DNA of 64,000 nucleotides from Massilia aurea (GTDB lineage: Bacteria > Pseudomonadota > Gammaproteobacteria > Burkholderiales > Burkholderiaceae_D), in assembly GCF_024753205.1 (NCBI RefSeq), contig NZ_JANUGZ010000002.1, positions 496,001 to 560,000 of the forward strand, read 5' to 3'. The notes below the pieces were generated by a model. The model had not been told where the DNA came from and did not search any database. It worked only from the letters and a program-made list of their open reading frames with translations. Position 1 is the stretch's first letter. Every line of letters begins with the position of its first letter. The position numbers and the translations under genes are program-made. Shown piece by piece: positions 24,636 to 34,093 of the stretch.

Positions 24636-26699
24636 ATGTTCGCTATCCTGCATCGCGCCCTGTTGCGCTCCCGCTTCAACGCCGTGGCCTTGTCACTGTG
24701 CGTTGCGTCGGCCTGCGCGCTGGCCAGCGACAGCCCGGCGCTCGACGCGCGCTTGGCCGAGATTCGGGAAGCCAACCGCATCGTTCCCGAACGCGCCCTG
24801 CCAATGCTCGAAGCCATCGAAGACGAGGCGCGCGTTGCACCGCTGCCGCAGCGAATCGAATTCCTGAACCAGATGGCCTCGGCCCGCCACGGCATCGGCC
24901 AGCATGCCCAGGCCGTCGCGCTGGCCAACGAGCTCATTGCGCTGGGCCGCCAGCACGATCACACCGGCGCGCTGGCCAAGGGTCTGCTGATGCAAGGGTA
25001 TTCCGCGTTCGCCCAGCACCGTCCGGGCGAAGCACACCGCCTGATCTGGGAAGCCGAAAAACTGGCCAACACCACGAACGATATCGACCTGCGCGTGCGC
25101 GCCGCGATTTCGTCGGGTGAATCGTATGCCGAGGAAGGCAATCTGCCGCGCGCCCTGCAGGGCCTGCAGGGCGCTGCTGCGCTGGCGCGTTCGAACGGCG
25201 ATCCGGTCCATATCGTGATGGCGCTGTACTCCCTGGCGCGCCTGTACACCCAGATGCGCGAACCCGAAAAAGGCTTCGACGTGCTGGACGAGGCCTACGC
25301 CGCTGCGGCCAGTGCCAACTCGCCCGGACGCACGGTGCTGCTCAAGCGGATCGAATATGGCCTGGCAATGGACACCGGCCAGAACGAGCGCGCCCTGCGC
25401 GCGCTGCAGGACGGCCTCGCGCTCGAGCGCAAGATCGGCGCCACCAGCCGCATCGCCGGCACCCTGGTCAACCTGTCGGACTGGTATCTGAAGATGGGCG
25501 ACTACCGCAACGCCGTCGTCTACGCGCAGCAGGCGCTCGACGCGCTGAAAACCCTGAACGATCGGCGGCTCGACGCAATCGCGCACCTGAACCTGGGCCA
25601 GGCCTTTCTGGCCACCGGCCGCCTCGTCGAGGGCAAGCGCCATATCGAGACCGGCATTGCCGGCTTCGAGGAAATGGGCGACAAGCCCGAACTGCAAACG
25701 GCACTGGTGGAATACGGCGTGGCGCTCGAGCGCGTGGGCGACCTGCCAGGGGCCCTGAAGGCCTACCACCGCGAGCGCACGCTGTCGAACGAACTGTTCG
25801 AAAAGCGCCGCCAGCAGGCCATGCTCGAGCTGCAGGAGAAGTACGAGGCCGAACGCAAGCAGCGCCAGATCGAACTGCTGCGCAGCGAGAACACGATCAA
25901 ATCGGCCGAACTCGACAACCGCCGCCTGCAACAGCGGGTGTGGTGGCTGGTGCTCGCCGTGATCGCGCTGGCGGCCATCGTGGTGGGGCTGTTGTACCGC
26001 AAGGTGCGCCACGCGAACGCGCAGCTGCACGCCAAGAACTTCGAGCTGAAGCAGCAGAGCGTGCGCGACCCGCTCACGGGCCTGTACAACCGCCGCCACT
26101 TCCTCGAGTACATGCGCGCGCTGCCCCAAGCGACGCCGTCAGCGGCCGGGGCGGACGGCGTCGGCGCGCTGTTCCTGCTGGACGTCGACCACTTCAAGCA
26201 CATCAACGACACCCACGGCCACGCGGCCGGCGACACGGTGCTGACCACGATCTCGGCCAGCCTGGCCGAGATCCTGCGCGAGACCGACATGATCGTGCGC
26301 TGGGGCGGCGAAGAGTTTCTGGCCTTCCTGCCCTCGGTGCCGCGCCACCGGATGGACGAAGTGGCCGCGCGCATCCTGGGCGGCATCAACGCCACCGTCA
26401 TCGATCATGCCGGCGTTGAGATTACCGTGACCGTGTCGATTGGCTTCGCGCCGTTCCCGCTTGCCATCGGCAAGCAGGCGATGGCCTGGGAGCGCGTAGT
26501 CAACCTGGTGGACATGGCCCTGTACATGGCCAAATCGCATGGCCGCAACCGCGCTTACGGCGTGCGCGGGTTCGCCGATGGCGAACGTGTGAACCTGGAT
26601 GTGATCGAGCAGAACCTGGAGCACGCGTGGCGCTCGGGCCAGGTCGACATGGCCATCGTGTACGGCGATCCGGACATGCCGCGCGCCGCCAGCGCTTAA
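24636..26699 (+). CDS. Periplasmic-TPR membrane diguanylate cyclase
   Basis: 687 residues from the ATG at 24636, chosen because it opens a signal peptide (VALSLCVASACALAS). Residues 40-400 form tetratricopeptide repeats that would sit in the periplasm. A coiled region and one membrane helix (VWWLVLAVIALAAIVVGLLY, about 430-450) precede a cytosolic GGDEF domain (DPLTGLYNRRHF). The active motif is GGEEF at 557-561, and the inhibitory I-site RETD (548-551) lies five residues ahead, so product inhibition by c-di-GMP is expected. It makes c-di-GMP from GTP, presumably in response to a periplasmic protein or peptide. Confidence 0.92.
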   Translation: MFAILHRALLRSRFNAVALSLCVASACALASDSPALDARLAEIREANRIVPERALPMLEAIEDEARVAPLPQRIEFLNQMASARHGIGQHAQAVALANELIALGRQHDHTGALAKGLLMQGYSAFAQHRPGEAHRLIWEAEKLANTTNDIDLRVRAAISSGESYAEEGNLPRALQGLQGAAALARSNGDPVHIVMALYSLARLYTQMREPEKGFDVLDEAYAAAASANSPGRTVLLKRIEYGLAMDTGQNERALRALQDGLALERKIGATSRIAGTLVNLSDWYLKMGDYRNAVVYAQQALDALKTLNDRRLDAIAHLNLGQAFLATGRLVEGKRHIETGIAGFEEMGDKPELQTALVEYGVALERVGDLPGALKAYHRERTLSNELFEKRRQQAMLELQEKYEAERKQRQIELLRSENTIKSAELDNRRLQQRVWWLVLAVIALAAIVVGLLYRKVRHANAQLHAKNFELKQQSVRDPLTGLYNRRHFLEYMRALPQATPSAAGADGVGALFLLDVDHFKHINDTHGHAAGDTVLTTISASLAEILRETDMIVRWGGEEFLAFLPSVPRHRMDEVAARILGGINATVIDHAGVEITVTVSIGFAPFPLAIGKQAMAWERVVNLVDMALYMAKSHGRNRAYGVRGFADGERVNLDVIEQNLEHAWRSGQVDMAIVYGDPDMPRAASA

Positions 26700-26722
26700 G
26701 TCGGCGCGGGCGATTTCCGGGT

Positions 26723-27484
26723 TCAGCGCGAAGGATCGGCCAGCGGGTGGTCGCGCCGGCCGGCATCGATGCGCGCCTTGACTTCGCGCGTGCGCGCGTC
26801 CTCGCCCCAGCGTTTGGTAAACGTGGCCAGGCGGGTACGCGCCTGTTCGAAGCTGCCCGTATTCAGCAGGCGCTCAATGGCATTGTTCGCGGTAGTCCAC
26901 GCGGCGCGGCGCTGCCCGGCGCGCGTGCAGGCCGCGGCCGCCGTATTGAGCGCACTTTGCACCTGGCGCAGCTGCTCGGGCGTCGCACGCGTCTTGCGCA
27001 GCGCAATCAACTCGTCCTGCGCGTCCTCCGGCTTGCACTCCTTGGCCAGGGCGACGGCCGACGCCATGCGGCGCTCGATGCGGGCCGCGGTCGGCTTGGT
27101 CAGCATCCAGGCCAGCCACAGAAGGCCTAGGCCAATGAGCCACCAGCGCAGGCGGATCGGTTTGCGCGTCGGAGCAGCCGGGCGTGGTGCGGGATTGGCG
27201 CGCACGGGTGGCACCGGCGGCGCTGGTGGTGCCGGCGCCGGAATCGGCTTCGGCGCTGGCGGCGGTTGAACGACTGGTGCCGCGATGACCGGCGCTGGCG
27301 GCACGGGCGGCGCGGGTGGCGCGGGTGTTACGGGGAGTACGGGAAGCACGGGCTGCATCACGACCGGCGGCGCCGGCACGGCGCTGAGCGGCCGCTGCGC
27401 CGTTCCGCACCACGGACAAAAATCGACCGGCTGTGGAAACGCGCGGCCGCAGCCGGGATTGATGCAGGAATCGTTGTGTGCCAT
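26723..27484 (-). CDS. Zinc-ribbon, proline-rich membrane protein
   Basis: 253 residues from the ATG at 27484; the frame is open further upstream but loses similarity to anything sensible. The N-terminus has a zinc-ribbon pattern (CINPGCG...FCPWCG, two Cys pairs). Next comes a long Pro/Ala/Val linker (about 35-110), one membrane helix (WWLIGLGLLWLAWML) and a helical C-terminal domain of about 110 residues with TPR-like spacing. The layout resembles zinc-ribbon membrane anchors of unknown role. Divergent from the M29-like peptidase gene at 27678. Confidence 0.7.
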   Translation of the reverse strand: MAHNDSCINPGCGRAFPQPVDFCPWCGTAQRPLSAVPAPPVVMQPVLPVLPVTPAPPAPPVPPAPVIAAPVVQPPPAPKPIPAPAPPAPPVPPVRANPAPRPAAPTRKPIRLRWWLIGLGLLWLAWMLTKPTAARIERRMASAVALAKECKPEDAQDELIALRKTRATPEQLRQVQSALNTAAAACTRAGQRRAAWTTANNAIERLLNTGSFEQARTRLATFTKRWGEDARTREVKARIDAGRRDHPLADPSR

Positions 27485-27677
27485 GGTGCCCCGTATTTCG
27501 CTGTTGCCGTACATGCCGAAAAACGGCCTGCCAACCGCTGTCTTGATCGTGATGGAAGGCCGCATGATAGCGCCCCGCACGGCCACGCGTCGCGCTGTTT
27601 GCCCGGTAGCGCCGCCTGCTCCCCCACGGTGCAACGGAACGTATAATGGCCGCTTCCCTCTTCCTTTCTGTGCGCCG

Positions 27678-28727
27678 ATGACCGCTGCCGCCCCCATTCT
27701 TTCCGACGACGACCTGCCCGCCACCGTGGTGGACGCCGCGACCGCGCATCTGGCAGCGGTGCTGTCGATCGCCCTCGAACACGGCCCGGCGCACAAGGCG
27801 CTGGTCGTGTACGACACGCGCACGCCGCTGGCGCGCGCCCTGCTCGCGGGCTACCGGTGCAATCTGCCCGACGCCGCTTTTGTGGACTTCGACAGCGTGA
27901 CGCCCGATGCGGTGCTGGCGGCGTTTCGTTCGATGGCCGCGCACGACCTGGTGGTGCTGGTCCAGTCGACCAACTTCCGGCTCGACGGTTTTCGCATCCG
28001 CGTCGAGCTGTTCAAGCTCGATTTAAAAGTGATCGAGCACGTGCACCTGTCGCGCATGCCCGGCATCCAGGGCGAACACTATGTCAATGCGCTGGCCTAC
28101 GACCCCGCCTACTTCCGCGGCACCGGGCGTGCGCTCAAGGCGCTGATCGACAGCGCGCCGCATGGCCGCGTGATCGGCGGCGGCGAGACACTCACGTTCG
28201 CCTCGCCGTTCGAAGCGGCCAAACTGAATATCGGCGACTACAGCGAGATGAACAATGTCGGCGGCCAGTTCCCGATCGGCGAAGTATTCACCGAAGCGCA
28301 AGACCTCGAAGCCGTGCATGGCCGGGTCCAGATCCACGTGTTCGGCGATACCAGCTACCGCTCGAACCATCCCGACGTACCGGTCACCTTGATCATCGAA
28401 GCGGGTCGCGTGACCGGCACCGAGAACGCCACACCCGCCTTCGAGCAGGTGCTCGAGAACATCCGCCTCGAGGAAGGCGAAGTGTGGGTGCGCGAGCTGG
28501 GGTTCGGGCTGAACCGCGCCTTCACGCGCGACTTGCGGGTGGACGATATCGGGACGTATGAGCGCATGTGCGGCATCCACCTGTCGCTCGGCGCCAAGCA
28601 CGGCGTGTACACGAAGCCGGGCTTCAAGCGCAAGGATGCGCGCTTTCACATCGACGTGTTCGCGGTCACCGATGCGGTGTTTCTGGGCGACGTGCAGGTA
28701 TATGCCGATGGACGCTGGCTGGCCTGA
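27678..28727 (+). CDS. Aminopeptidase-like protein (M29/leucyl aminopeptidase fold)
   Basis: 349 residues from the ATG at 27678. The second half has the order of metal-binding motifs seen in M29 aminopeptidases: GEVFTEA, then ELGFGLN, then GIHLSLG, a Tyr (GVYTKPG) and HIDV. The N-terminal half is a Rossmann-like alpha/beta region. No signal peptide, so it is cytosolic. It probably cleaves N-terminal residues from peptides, but the family contains members annotated only by similarity. Start supported by position; no strong ribosome site is visible. Confidence 0.62.
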   Translation: MTAAAPILSDDDLPATVVDAATAHLAAVLSIALEHGPAHKALVVYDTRTPLARALLAGYRCNLPDAAFVDFDSVTPDAVLAAFRSMAAHDLVVLVQSTNFRLDGFRIRVELFKLDLKVIEHVHLSRMPGIQGEHYVNALAYDPAYFRGTGRALKALIDSAPHGRVIGGGETLTFASPFEAAKLNIGDYSEMNNVGGQFPIGEVFTEAQDLEAVHGRVQIHVFGDTSYRSNHPDVPVTLIIEAGRVTGTENATPAFEQVLENIRLEEGEVWVRELGFGLNRAFTRDLRVDDIGTYERMCGIHLSLGAKHGVYTKPGFKRKDARFHIDVFAVTDAVFLGDVQVYADGRWLA

Positions 28728-28783
28728 GCCGGACCACGCCGGCCTGCCGGTGGTATGATTTCGACCTCATTCACCGAGCTACC

Positions 28784-29962
28784 ATGATGCCAGACACCGT
28801 CCCCCAGCATGTCAGGGAAATCCAGGCCATTGCCGCCGTACCGCGCGTACTCGAAACCGTGGCGACCATGACCGGGCTGGGGTTCATCTGCATCGCGCAC
28901 GTCACCGACACCACCTGGACCACCTGCGCCGTGCACGACGAGCTCGGGTTCGGCCTGCAGGCAGGCGACCCGCTGGACGTCACCACGACGCTGTGCCAAG
29001 AAGTGCGCGCGACGCGCCAGCCGATCGTCATCGACAGCGTGCGTGACAGCGATTCGTACCGCGACCACCACACGCCGCGCCTGTACGGGTTCCAGAGCTA
29101 TTTTTCGATTCCGATCTTCCGTCCCGACGGCGACTACTTCGGCACGCTGTGCGGCCTCGATCCCGAGCCGGCGGCGCTGAGCGAGGGCGCCACGGTGTCG
29201 GCGCTGACGCTGTTCGCCGAACTCATTTCGCGCCAGCTCGAAACCGAGCGCTCGCTGCGCGCTACCCGCTCGGACCTGCTGTCCGAACGCGAAACGGCCG
29301 AACTGCGCGAACAGTTCATCGCGGTACTGGGGCATGACCTGCGCACGCCGCTCAGCGCCATCCTGACCGGCGCCGAACTGCTCAAGCGCCGCAGCACCGA
29401 TCCGGCCACCGACAAGATCGTCGAACGCGTGCGCAGCAGCGCCATGCGCATGGCCGGCCTGGTCGACAACGTGGTCGATTTCACGCGCGGGCGCATGGGC
29501 TCTGGCCTCGCGCTCGAACTGTGCCAGAACGCCGACGTCCACCTGATGCTCGACCAGGTGGTCGACGAGCTGCGCGGCGTGTACCCCGACCGCGTGATCC
29601 GGTCCGACATCGCGCGTGACATCGCGCTGCGCAGCGACCCGCAGCGGCTCGCCCAACTGCTGTCGAATCTGCTCAAGAATGCGCTGCTGCATGGCGACAG
29701 CGGGGAACCGATCCACGTCGAAGCGCGCATCGACGGCGCCAGTTTCGTGCTCGCCGTGAGCAACGCCGGCCCCGATCTGAGCCAGGCCGTCATCGCCCAG
29801 CTGTTCAAGCCCTACTGGCGCGCCACCTCGCGCGCCGGCGACGAAGGCCTGGGACTGGGCCTGTACATCGTCGACCAGATCGCGCGCGGCCACGACGGCG
29901 CGATCGGCGTCACGTCAACGGACGGGCGCATCACGTTCACCTTCAGCATGCCGGCGGCATAG
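28784..29962 (+). CDS. GAF-domain histidine kinase
   Basis: 392 residues from ATG at 28784 (or the next codon, 28787). Residues 1-150 are a GAF domain (GLGFICIAHVTDTTWTTCAV), followed by a short coiled segment, HisKA with His184 (AVLGHDLRTPLSAI) and HATPase (NLLKNALLHG, GLGLGLYIV). No membrane segments, so it senses a cytosolic signal. No response regulator is encoded nearby and the protein lacks a receiver domain, making it an orphan kinase. Confidence 0.88.
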   Translation: MMPDTVPQHVREIQAIAAVPRVLETVATMTGLGFICIAHVTDTTWTTCAVHDELGFGLQAGDPLDVTTTLCQEVRATRQPIVIDSVRDSDSYRDHHTPRLYGFQSYFSIPIFRPDGDYFGTLCGLDPEPAALSEGATVSALTLFAELISRQLETERSLRATRSDLLSERETAELREQFIAVLGHDLRTPLSAILTGAELLKRRSTDPATDKIVERVRSSAMRMAGLVDNVVDFTRGRMGSGLALELCQNADVHLMLDQVVDELRGVYPDRVIRSDIARDIALRSDPQRLAQLLSNLLKNALLHGDSGEPIHVEARIDGASFVLAVSNAGPDLSQAVIAQLFKPYWRATSRAGDEGLGLGLYIVDQIARGHDGAIGVTSTDGRITFTFSMPAA

Positions 29963-30040
29963 CTTTCTTTCGGTCCTTGCCGGCCTGACTGCGGGTGCCC
30001 ATACTGTTTGCCATTTGTGCAACCATGTCTGGAGAAGAAG

Positions 30041-31498
30041 ATGCGTTCTGCCCTGCCCCGCCGCCACTCCCATGTTGTGTATCTCGCCGCCTGCATCGCA
30101 ATGCTGGCCGCTGCCGGCGCACACGCCGATGACAGCGCCGACGACAGCGCCGCCATCGCCCGCATCGAGTCCGGCCTGCGCCCGGAAGTCGCCCTGGCCG
30201 ATGTGCCGGTAGCGCCCCTGGCCTTGACCGACGAAATGAAACGGCTGAACGTGCCGGGCGTGAGCGTGGCCGTGATCAAGGACGGCAAGGTGGCCTGGAC
30301 GCGCGGCTATGGCGTGGCCTGGACCGGCGGACCGGCCGTCACGCCGCAAACGCTGTTCCAGGCCGCCTCGCTCAGCAAATCCGTGTCGGCCATGGCAGCG
30401 CTGCGCATGGTCGAACAGGGCAAGCTCAATCTGGACGCAGGCATCGACCAGGCGCTCACTAGCTGGACGCTGCCGAAGGGTGACGGCATGCCGAGCCTGC
30501 GCCAGCTGCTGTCGCACACCGGTGGCATGAGCGTCTCGGGCTTTCCCGGTTACGCGGCCGGCAAGAGCGTGCCGACGCTGCAGCAGGTGCTCGATGGCGC
30601 CAGCCCCGCCAACACGAAGGCGATCCGTGTCAACGCCGCCCCGGGATCGGCATTCCGCTACTCGGGCGGCGGCTACACCGTGGTGCAGCAGGCGATGATC
30701 GATCGCGCCGGCCAGCCATTTGACGCGACCATGCAGACGCTCGTGCTGGCGCCGCTGGGCATGACCGCCAGCACCTATGCCCAGCCACTGCCGCCAGAGC
30801 TGGCGCCCAACGCCGCGCGGCCGCATGACGAGGACGGCAAGCCGTTCCCCGGCGGCGCTTACACCTATCCCGAGCAGGCTGCCGCCGGCCTGTGGACCAC
30901 GCCGCACGACCTGGCGCGCTTCGCGATCGCGATCCAGCAGGGCGCGGCCGGGGCGACGGGCGGCGTACTCACGCCCGCCATGGCGCGCACGATGCTCCAG
31001 CCAGTGAAGAACGACTATGCGCTCGGCTGGCAGATACAGGACCACGGCAAGGGCTTCAGCCACGGTGGCAGCAACCAGGGCTTCAAGGCGGTGATCTACG
31101 CTTCCGTCGCTGACGGCAGCGGCGCGGTCATCCTGACCAATGGCGACAATGGCATCGACGTGGCGGCAGGTCTGATGCGCGCCATCGCCTACGAGTACAA
31201 ATGGGACACCAACCAGACCAAACTGCGCAAGGCCGTCGCGCTCGCGCCGGAAACGCGGCGCACACTGGTGGGCCGCTACCAGCTCGACGCCGTGACGGAC
31301 TTCGAGATCGCCGAGCGCAAGGGTGAGCTGGTGCTCAGGCAGCGCGGCGGCCAGTGGGAACCGCTGTACGCCGAATCGGACAAGGTTTTGTTCGTATTGT
31401 CACGCGACCTCGAACTGCACCGCTACGACGCCGACTTTGGCAAGATCGTGCAGGGCACGTGGGCGCGGGGGTATGCGCGCGTGACAAACATGTACTGA
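30041..31498 (+). CDS. Serine hydrolase, class C beta-lactamase/esterase family
   Basis: 485 residues; the ATG at 30041 follows GGAGAAGAAG. A signal peptide ends near AGAHADD (about 31). Catalytic motifs of the beta-lactamase class C/penicillin-binding fold: SLSK with nucleophile Ser110 and Lys113, YSG with Tyr207 (in place of YxN), and HGG at 341-343 (in place of KTG). This pattern is typical of esterases or D-aminopeptidases rather than true cephalosporinases. A C-terminal domain of about 100 residues follows. Periplasmic. It is read in the same direction as the downstream M1 operon but is separated by 140 bp. Confidence 0.85.
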   Translation: MRSALPRRHSHVVYLAACIAMLAAAGAHADDSADDSAAIARIESGLRPEVALADVPVAPLALTDEMKRLNVPGVSVAVIKDGKVAWTRGYGVAWTGGPAVTPQTLFQAASLSKSVSAMAALRMVEQGKLNLDAGIDQALTSWTLPKGDGMPSLRQLLSHTGGMSVSGFPGYAAGKSVPTLQQVLDGASPANTKAIRVNAAPGSAFRYSGGGYTVVQQAMIDRAGQPFDATMQTLVLAPLGMTASTYAQPLPPELAPNAARPHDEDGKPFPGGAYTYPEQAAAGLWTTPHDLARFAIAIQQGAAGATGGVLTPAMARTMLQPVKNDYALGWQIQDHGKGFSHGGSNQGFKAVIYASVADGSGAVILTNGDNGIDVAAGLMRAIAYEYKWDTNQTKLRKAVALAPETRRTLVGRYQLDAVTDFEIAERKGELVLRQRGGQWEPLYAESDKVLFVLSRDLELHRYDADFGKIVQGTWARGYARVTNMY

Positions 31499-31638
31499 AC
31501 CATGGAATAAGCATGCAGGCGCCGCCATTGGTGTGGCGCGCGCCACATGTATCCGGATTTTTACAAATACGTTAAGCAATTGACGGATATCAACGATAGA
31601 ATTCCTGTCATATTTCCAACAACAAATCCAGGGGAATC

Positions 31639-34023
31639 ATGTTTCGTTTGCCAATCGGCGTAGCAGCTCTATGCCTCGCAGCATCATCGTTTGCCGCAGC
31701 ACCGTTCGACGACAAGTTCCGCCAGCTCGATGAGCTGCTGCCGACCCCAGGCACGATCCGCACCGCCTCCGGCGCCCCGGGCCACGCCTACTGGCAGCAA
31801 CGCGCCGATTACACGATCCGCACCACGCTCGATGAAGCCAAACGCGCGCTCTCCGGCGCCGGCACGGTCACCTACCACAACAATTCCCCGGATACCCTCA
31901 AATACCTGTGGGTGCAGCTCGACCAGAACATCTACAAGACCGATTCGGATGCGCGCCAGAGCGCCATCCTGCCGTCGCGCGATGCGTGGGCCAACGGCAC
32001 CCAGACCACCGGCCTGAAATACGATGCCCTGCGCACCGTGCTCGAGGGGCGCACCTTCCCGGGCGGTTTCGACATCCTGGCAGTCAAGGATGCGAGTGGT
32101 CGCCCGCTGCCGTACACCATCAACAAGACGATGATGCGGATCGACCTGCCGCAGCCACTCAAACCGGGCGCGAAGGTGACCTTCGGCATCGACTGGCGCT
32201 ACAACATCAATGAGCAGAAGGTGCTGGGCGGGCGCGCCGGCTACGAAACCTTCGACGACAAGAACGACCTGTTCGAAGTCGCCCAGTGGTTCCCGCGCAT
32301 GGCCGCCTACTACGACGTGTACGGCTGGCAGCACAAGCAGTTCCTGGGCTCGGGCGAATTCACGCTGGAGTTTGGCGACTACGACGTGCGCATCACGGTG
32401 CCGGGCGACCACATCGTCGCTTCCACCGGCGAGCTGCAAAATCCGGGCGAGGTCCTGACGGCCGCCCAGCGCGATCGCCTGCAACAGGCGAAGACGGCGA
32501 AAAAGCCGGTCATCATCGTGACCCAGGCCGAAGCCGAAGCGGCCGAGAAGGTGCGTAGCACGGCCATGAAGACCTGGCACTTCAAGGCGAAGAACGTGCG
32601 TGACTTCGCGTTCGCGTCGAGCCGCAAGTTCATCTGGGATGCGCAGGCGGTCAAGAGCGGCAAGCAGGACGTGCTGGCGATGTCGTACTACCCGAAGGAA
32701 GGCAATCCGCTGTGGGAGAAGTACTCGACCCAGGCGATCATCCACACCATCGAGCAATACAACAAGTACTCGTTCGACTACCCGTACCCGACCGCGATCT
32801 CGGTCAACGGTCCGGTGGGCGGCATGGAATACCCGATGATTTCGTTTAACGGTCCGCGGCCGAGCAAGGACAAGAAGACCGGCGAACTGACGTACTCGCA
32901 GCGCACCAAGTATGGCCTGATCGGCGTGATCATCCACGAAGTGGGCCACAACTACTTCCCGATGATCGTCAACTCGGACGAGCGCCAGTGGACCTGGATG
33001 GACGAAGGCCTGAACTCGTTCGTGCAGTTCCTGGCGCAGGAAGCCTGGGAAGCCAACTGGCCGGGCGGCCGCGGCGACCCGCGCGCCATCACCACCTACA
33101 TGAAGAGCACGAATCAGGTGCCGATCATGACCAACTCGGAATCGGTTCTGCAGTTCGGTAACAACGCCTATGCCAAGCCGGCCACCGCGCTGAACGTGCT
33201 GCGCGAGACGGTGCTGGGCCGCGAGCTGTTCGACTTCGCGTTCAAGGAATACGCCGAGCGCTGGAAGTTCAAGCGCCCGACACCGGCCGACTTCTTCCGC
33301 ACGATGGAAGACGCGTCGGGCACGGACCTCGACTGGTTCTGGCGCGGCTGGTTCTACACCACCGATGCGGTGGACGTGAGCGTCGACGGCATCACCGAGT
33401 ACACGGTGTCTTCCAAGGACCCTGAAGTCGAGAAAGCCATGGCGCGCGCACGCCGCGCCGCCGAGCCGGTGTCGATCACGGACCAGCGCAACAAGGGCAT
33501 GCCACGCCGCGTCGATGCGCACCCGGAACTGAAGGACTTCTACAACGAGAACGACGAGTTCACCGTCACCAACAAGGACCGCAACAAGTTCGCGGAGACG
33601 ACGGCCGAGCTGGAAGACTGGGAAAAGGCGCTGCTCAAGGAAGGCAAGCACCTGACGCTGGTCGACTTCTCGAACGTGGGCGGCCTGGTCACGCCACTGA
33701 TCGTGGAACTGACGCTGAAGAACGGCCAGAAAACCATCGAGCGCATCCCGGCCGAGGTGTGGCGTTATTCGCCGACGAAGATCACGAAGCTGTTCGTCAC
33801 CGATGAACCGATCGTCGGCCTGACGCAGGACCCGAACTGGGAAACGGCCGACGTCGACGTCAGCAACAACAGCTGGCCACGCAAGGCGACGCCGTCGCGT
33901 CTCGAACTGTTCAAGACCGAACGCGATCCGAACAACCTGATGCGCGACTTCAATTCGAAGCTCAAGACGAAGGATGCGCAAGGCACGCCGGCGCCGGAGG
34001 CGGCGCCAACGCCAGCGGAATAA
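31639..34023 (+). CDS. M1 family metallopeptidase, copy 1
   Basis: 794 residues with a signal peptide (ALCLAASSFAAA) after an AGGGGAATC ribosome site. The M1 zinc site is HEVGH (His433, Glu434, His437) with the third ligand Glu456 in WMDEG, and the substrate motif is GGMEYPM, equivalent to the GAMEN exopeptidase loop. Secreted M1 aminopeptidase of the long, basic-tailed type. Followed after 70 bp by a close paralogue. Predicted to release N-terminal residues from peptides in the periplasm or outside. Confidence 0.9.
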   Translation: MFRLPIGVAALCLAASSFAAAPFDDKFRQLDELLPTPGTIRTASGAPGHAYWQQRADYTIRTTLDEAKRALSGAGTVTYHNNSPDTLKYLWVQLDQNIYKTDSDARQSAILPSRDAWANGTQTTGLKYDALRTVLEGRTFPGGFDILAVKDASGRPLPYTINKTMMRIDLPQPLKPGAKVTFGIDWRYNINEQKVLGGRAGYETFDDKNDLFEVAQWFPRMAAYYDVYGWQHKQFLGSGEFTLEFGDYDVRITVPGDHIVASTGELQNPGEVLTAAQRDRLQQAKTAKKPVIIVTQAEAEAAEKVRSTAMKTWHFKAKNVRDFAFASSRKFIWDAQAVKSGKQDVLAMSYYPKEGNPLWEKYSTQAIIHTIEQYNKYSFDYPYPTAISVNGPVGGMEYPMISFNGPRPSKDKKTGELTYSQRTKYGLIGVIIHEVGHNYFPMIVNSDERQWTWMDEGLNSFVQFLAQEAWEANWPGGRGDPRAITTYMKSTNQVPIMTNSESVLQFGNNAYAKPATALNVLRETVLGRELFDFAFKEYAERWKFKRPTPADFFRTMEDASGTDLDWFWRGWFYTTDAVDVSVDGITEYTVSSKDPEVEKAMARARRAAEPVSITDQRNKGMPRRVDAHPELKDFYNENDEFTVTNKDRNKFAETTAELEDWEKALLKEGKHLTLVDFSNVGGLVTPLIVELTLKNGQKTIERIPAEVWRYSPTKITKLFVTDEPIVGLTQDPNWETADVDVSNNSWPRKATPSRLELFKTERDPNNLMRDFNSKLKTKDAQGTPAPEAAPTPAE

Positions 34024-34048
34024 CGCAGCATCCGGCTGGTTCATTACC

Positions 34049-34080
34049 CGGGCGGAGCGATCCGCCCGATGTCATTTTTT
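34049..34080 (+). terminator. Intercistronic hairpin between the M1 genes
   Basis: Perfect 8-bp stem CGGGCGGA/TCCGCCCG with a GCGA loop (34049-34068), followed after six bases by TTTTTT. The gap before the T-run makes it a weak terminator; it may only partly reduce expression of the downstream genes or stabilise the upstream mRNA. Confidence 0.5.
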
Positions 34081-34093
34081 GGGTACCACGATC

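Noticed and set aside
30041-31498. True class C beta-lactamase (AmpC)
   Set aside because: YxN is YSG and KTG is HGG, and there is a 100-residue C-terminal extension; this fits esterase-like serine hydrolases better.
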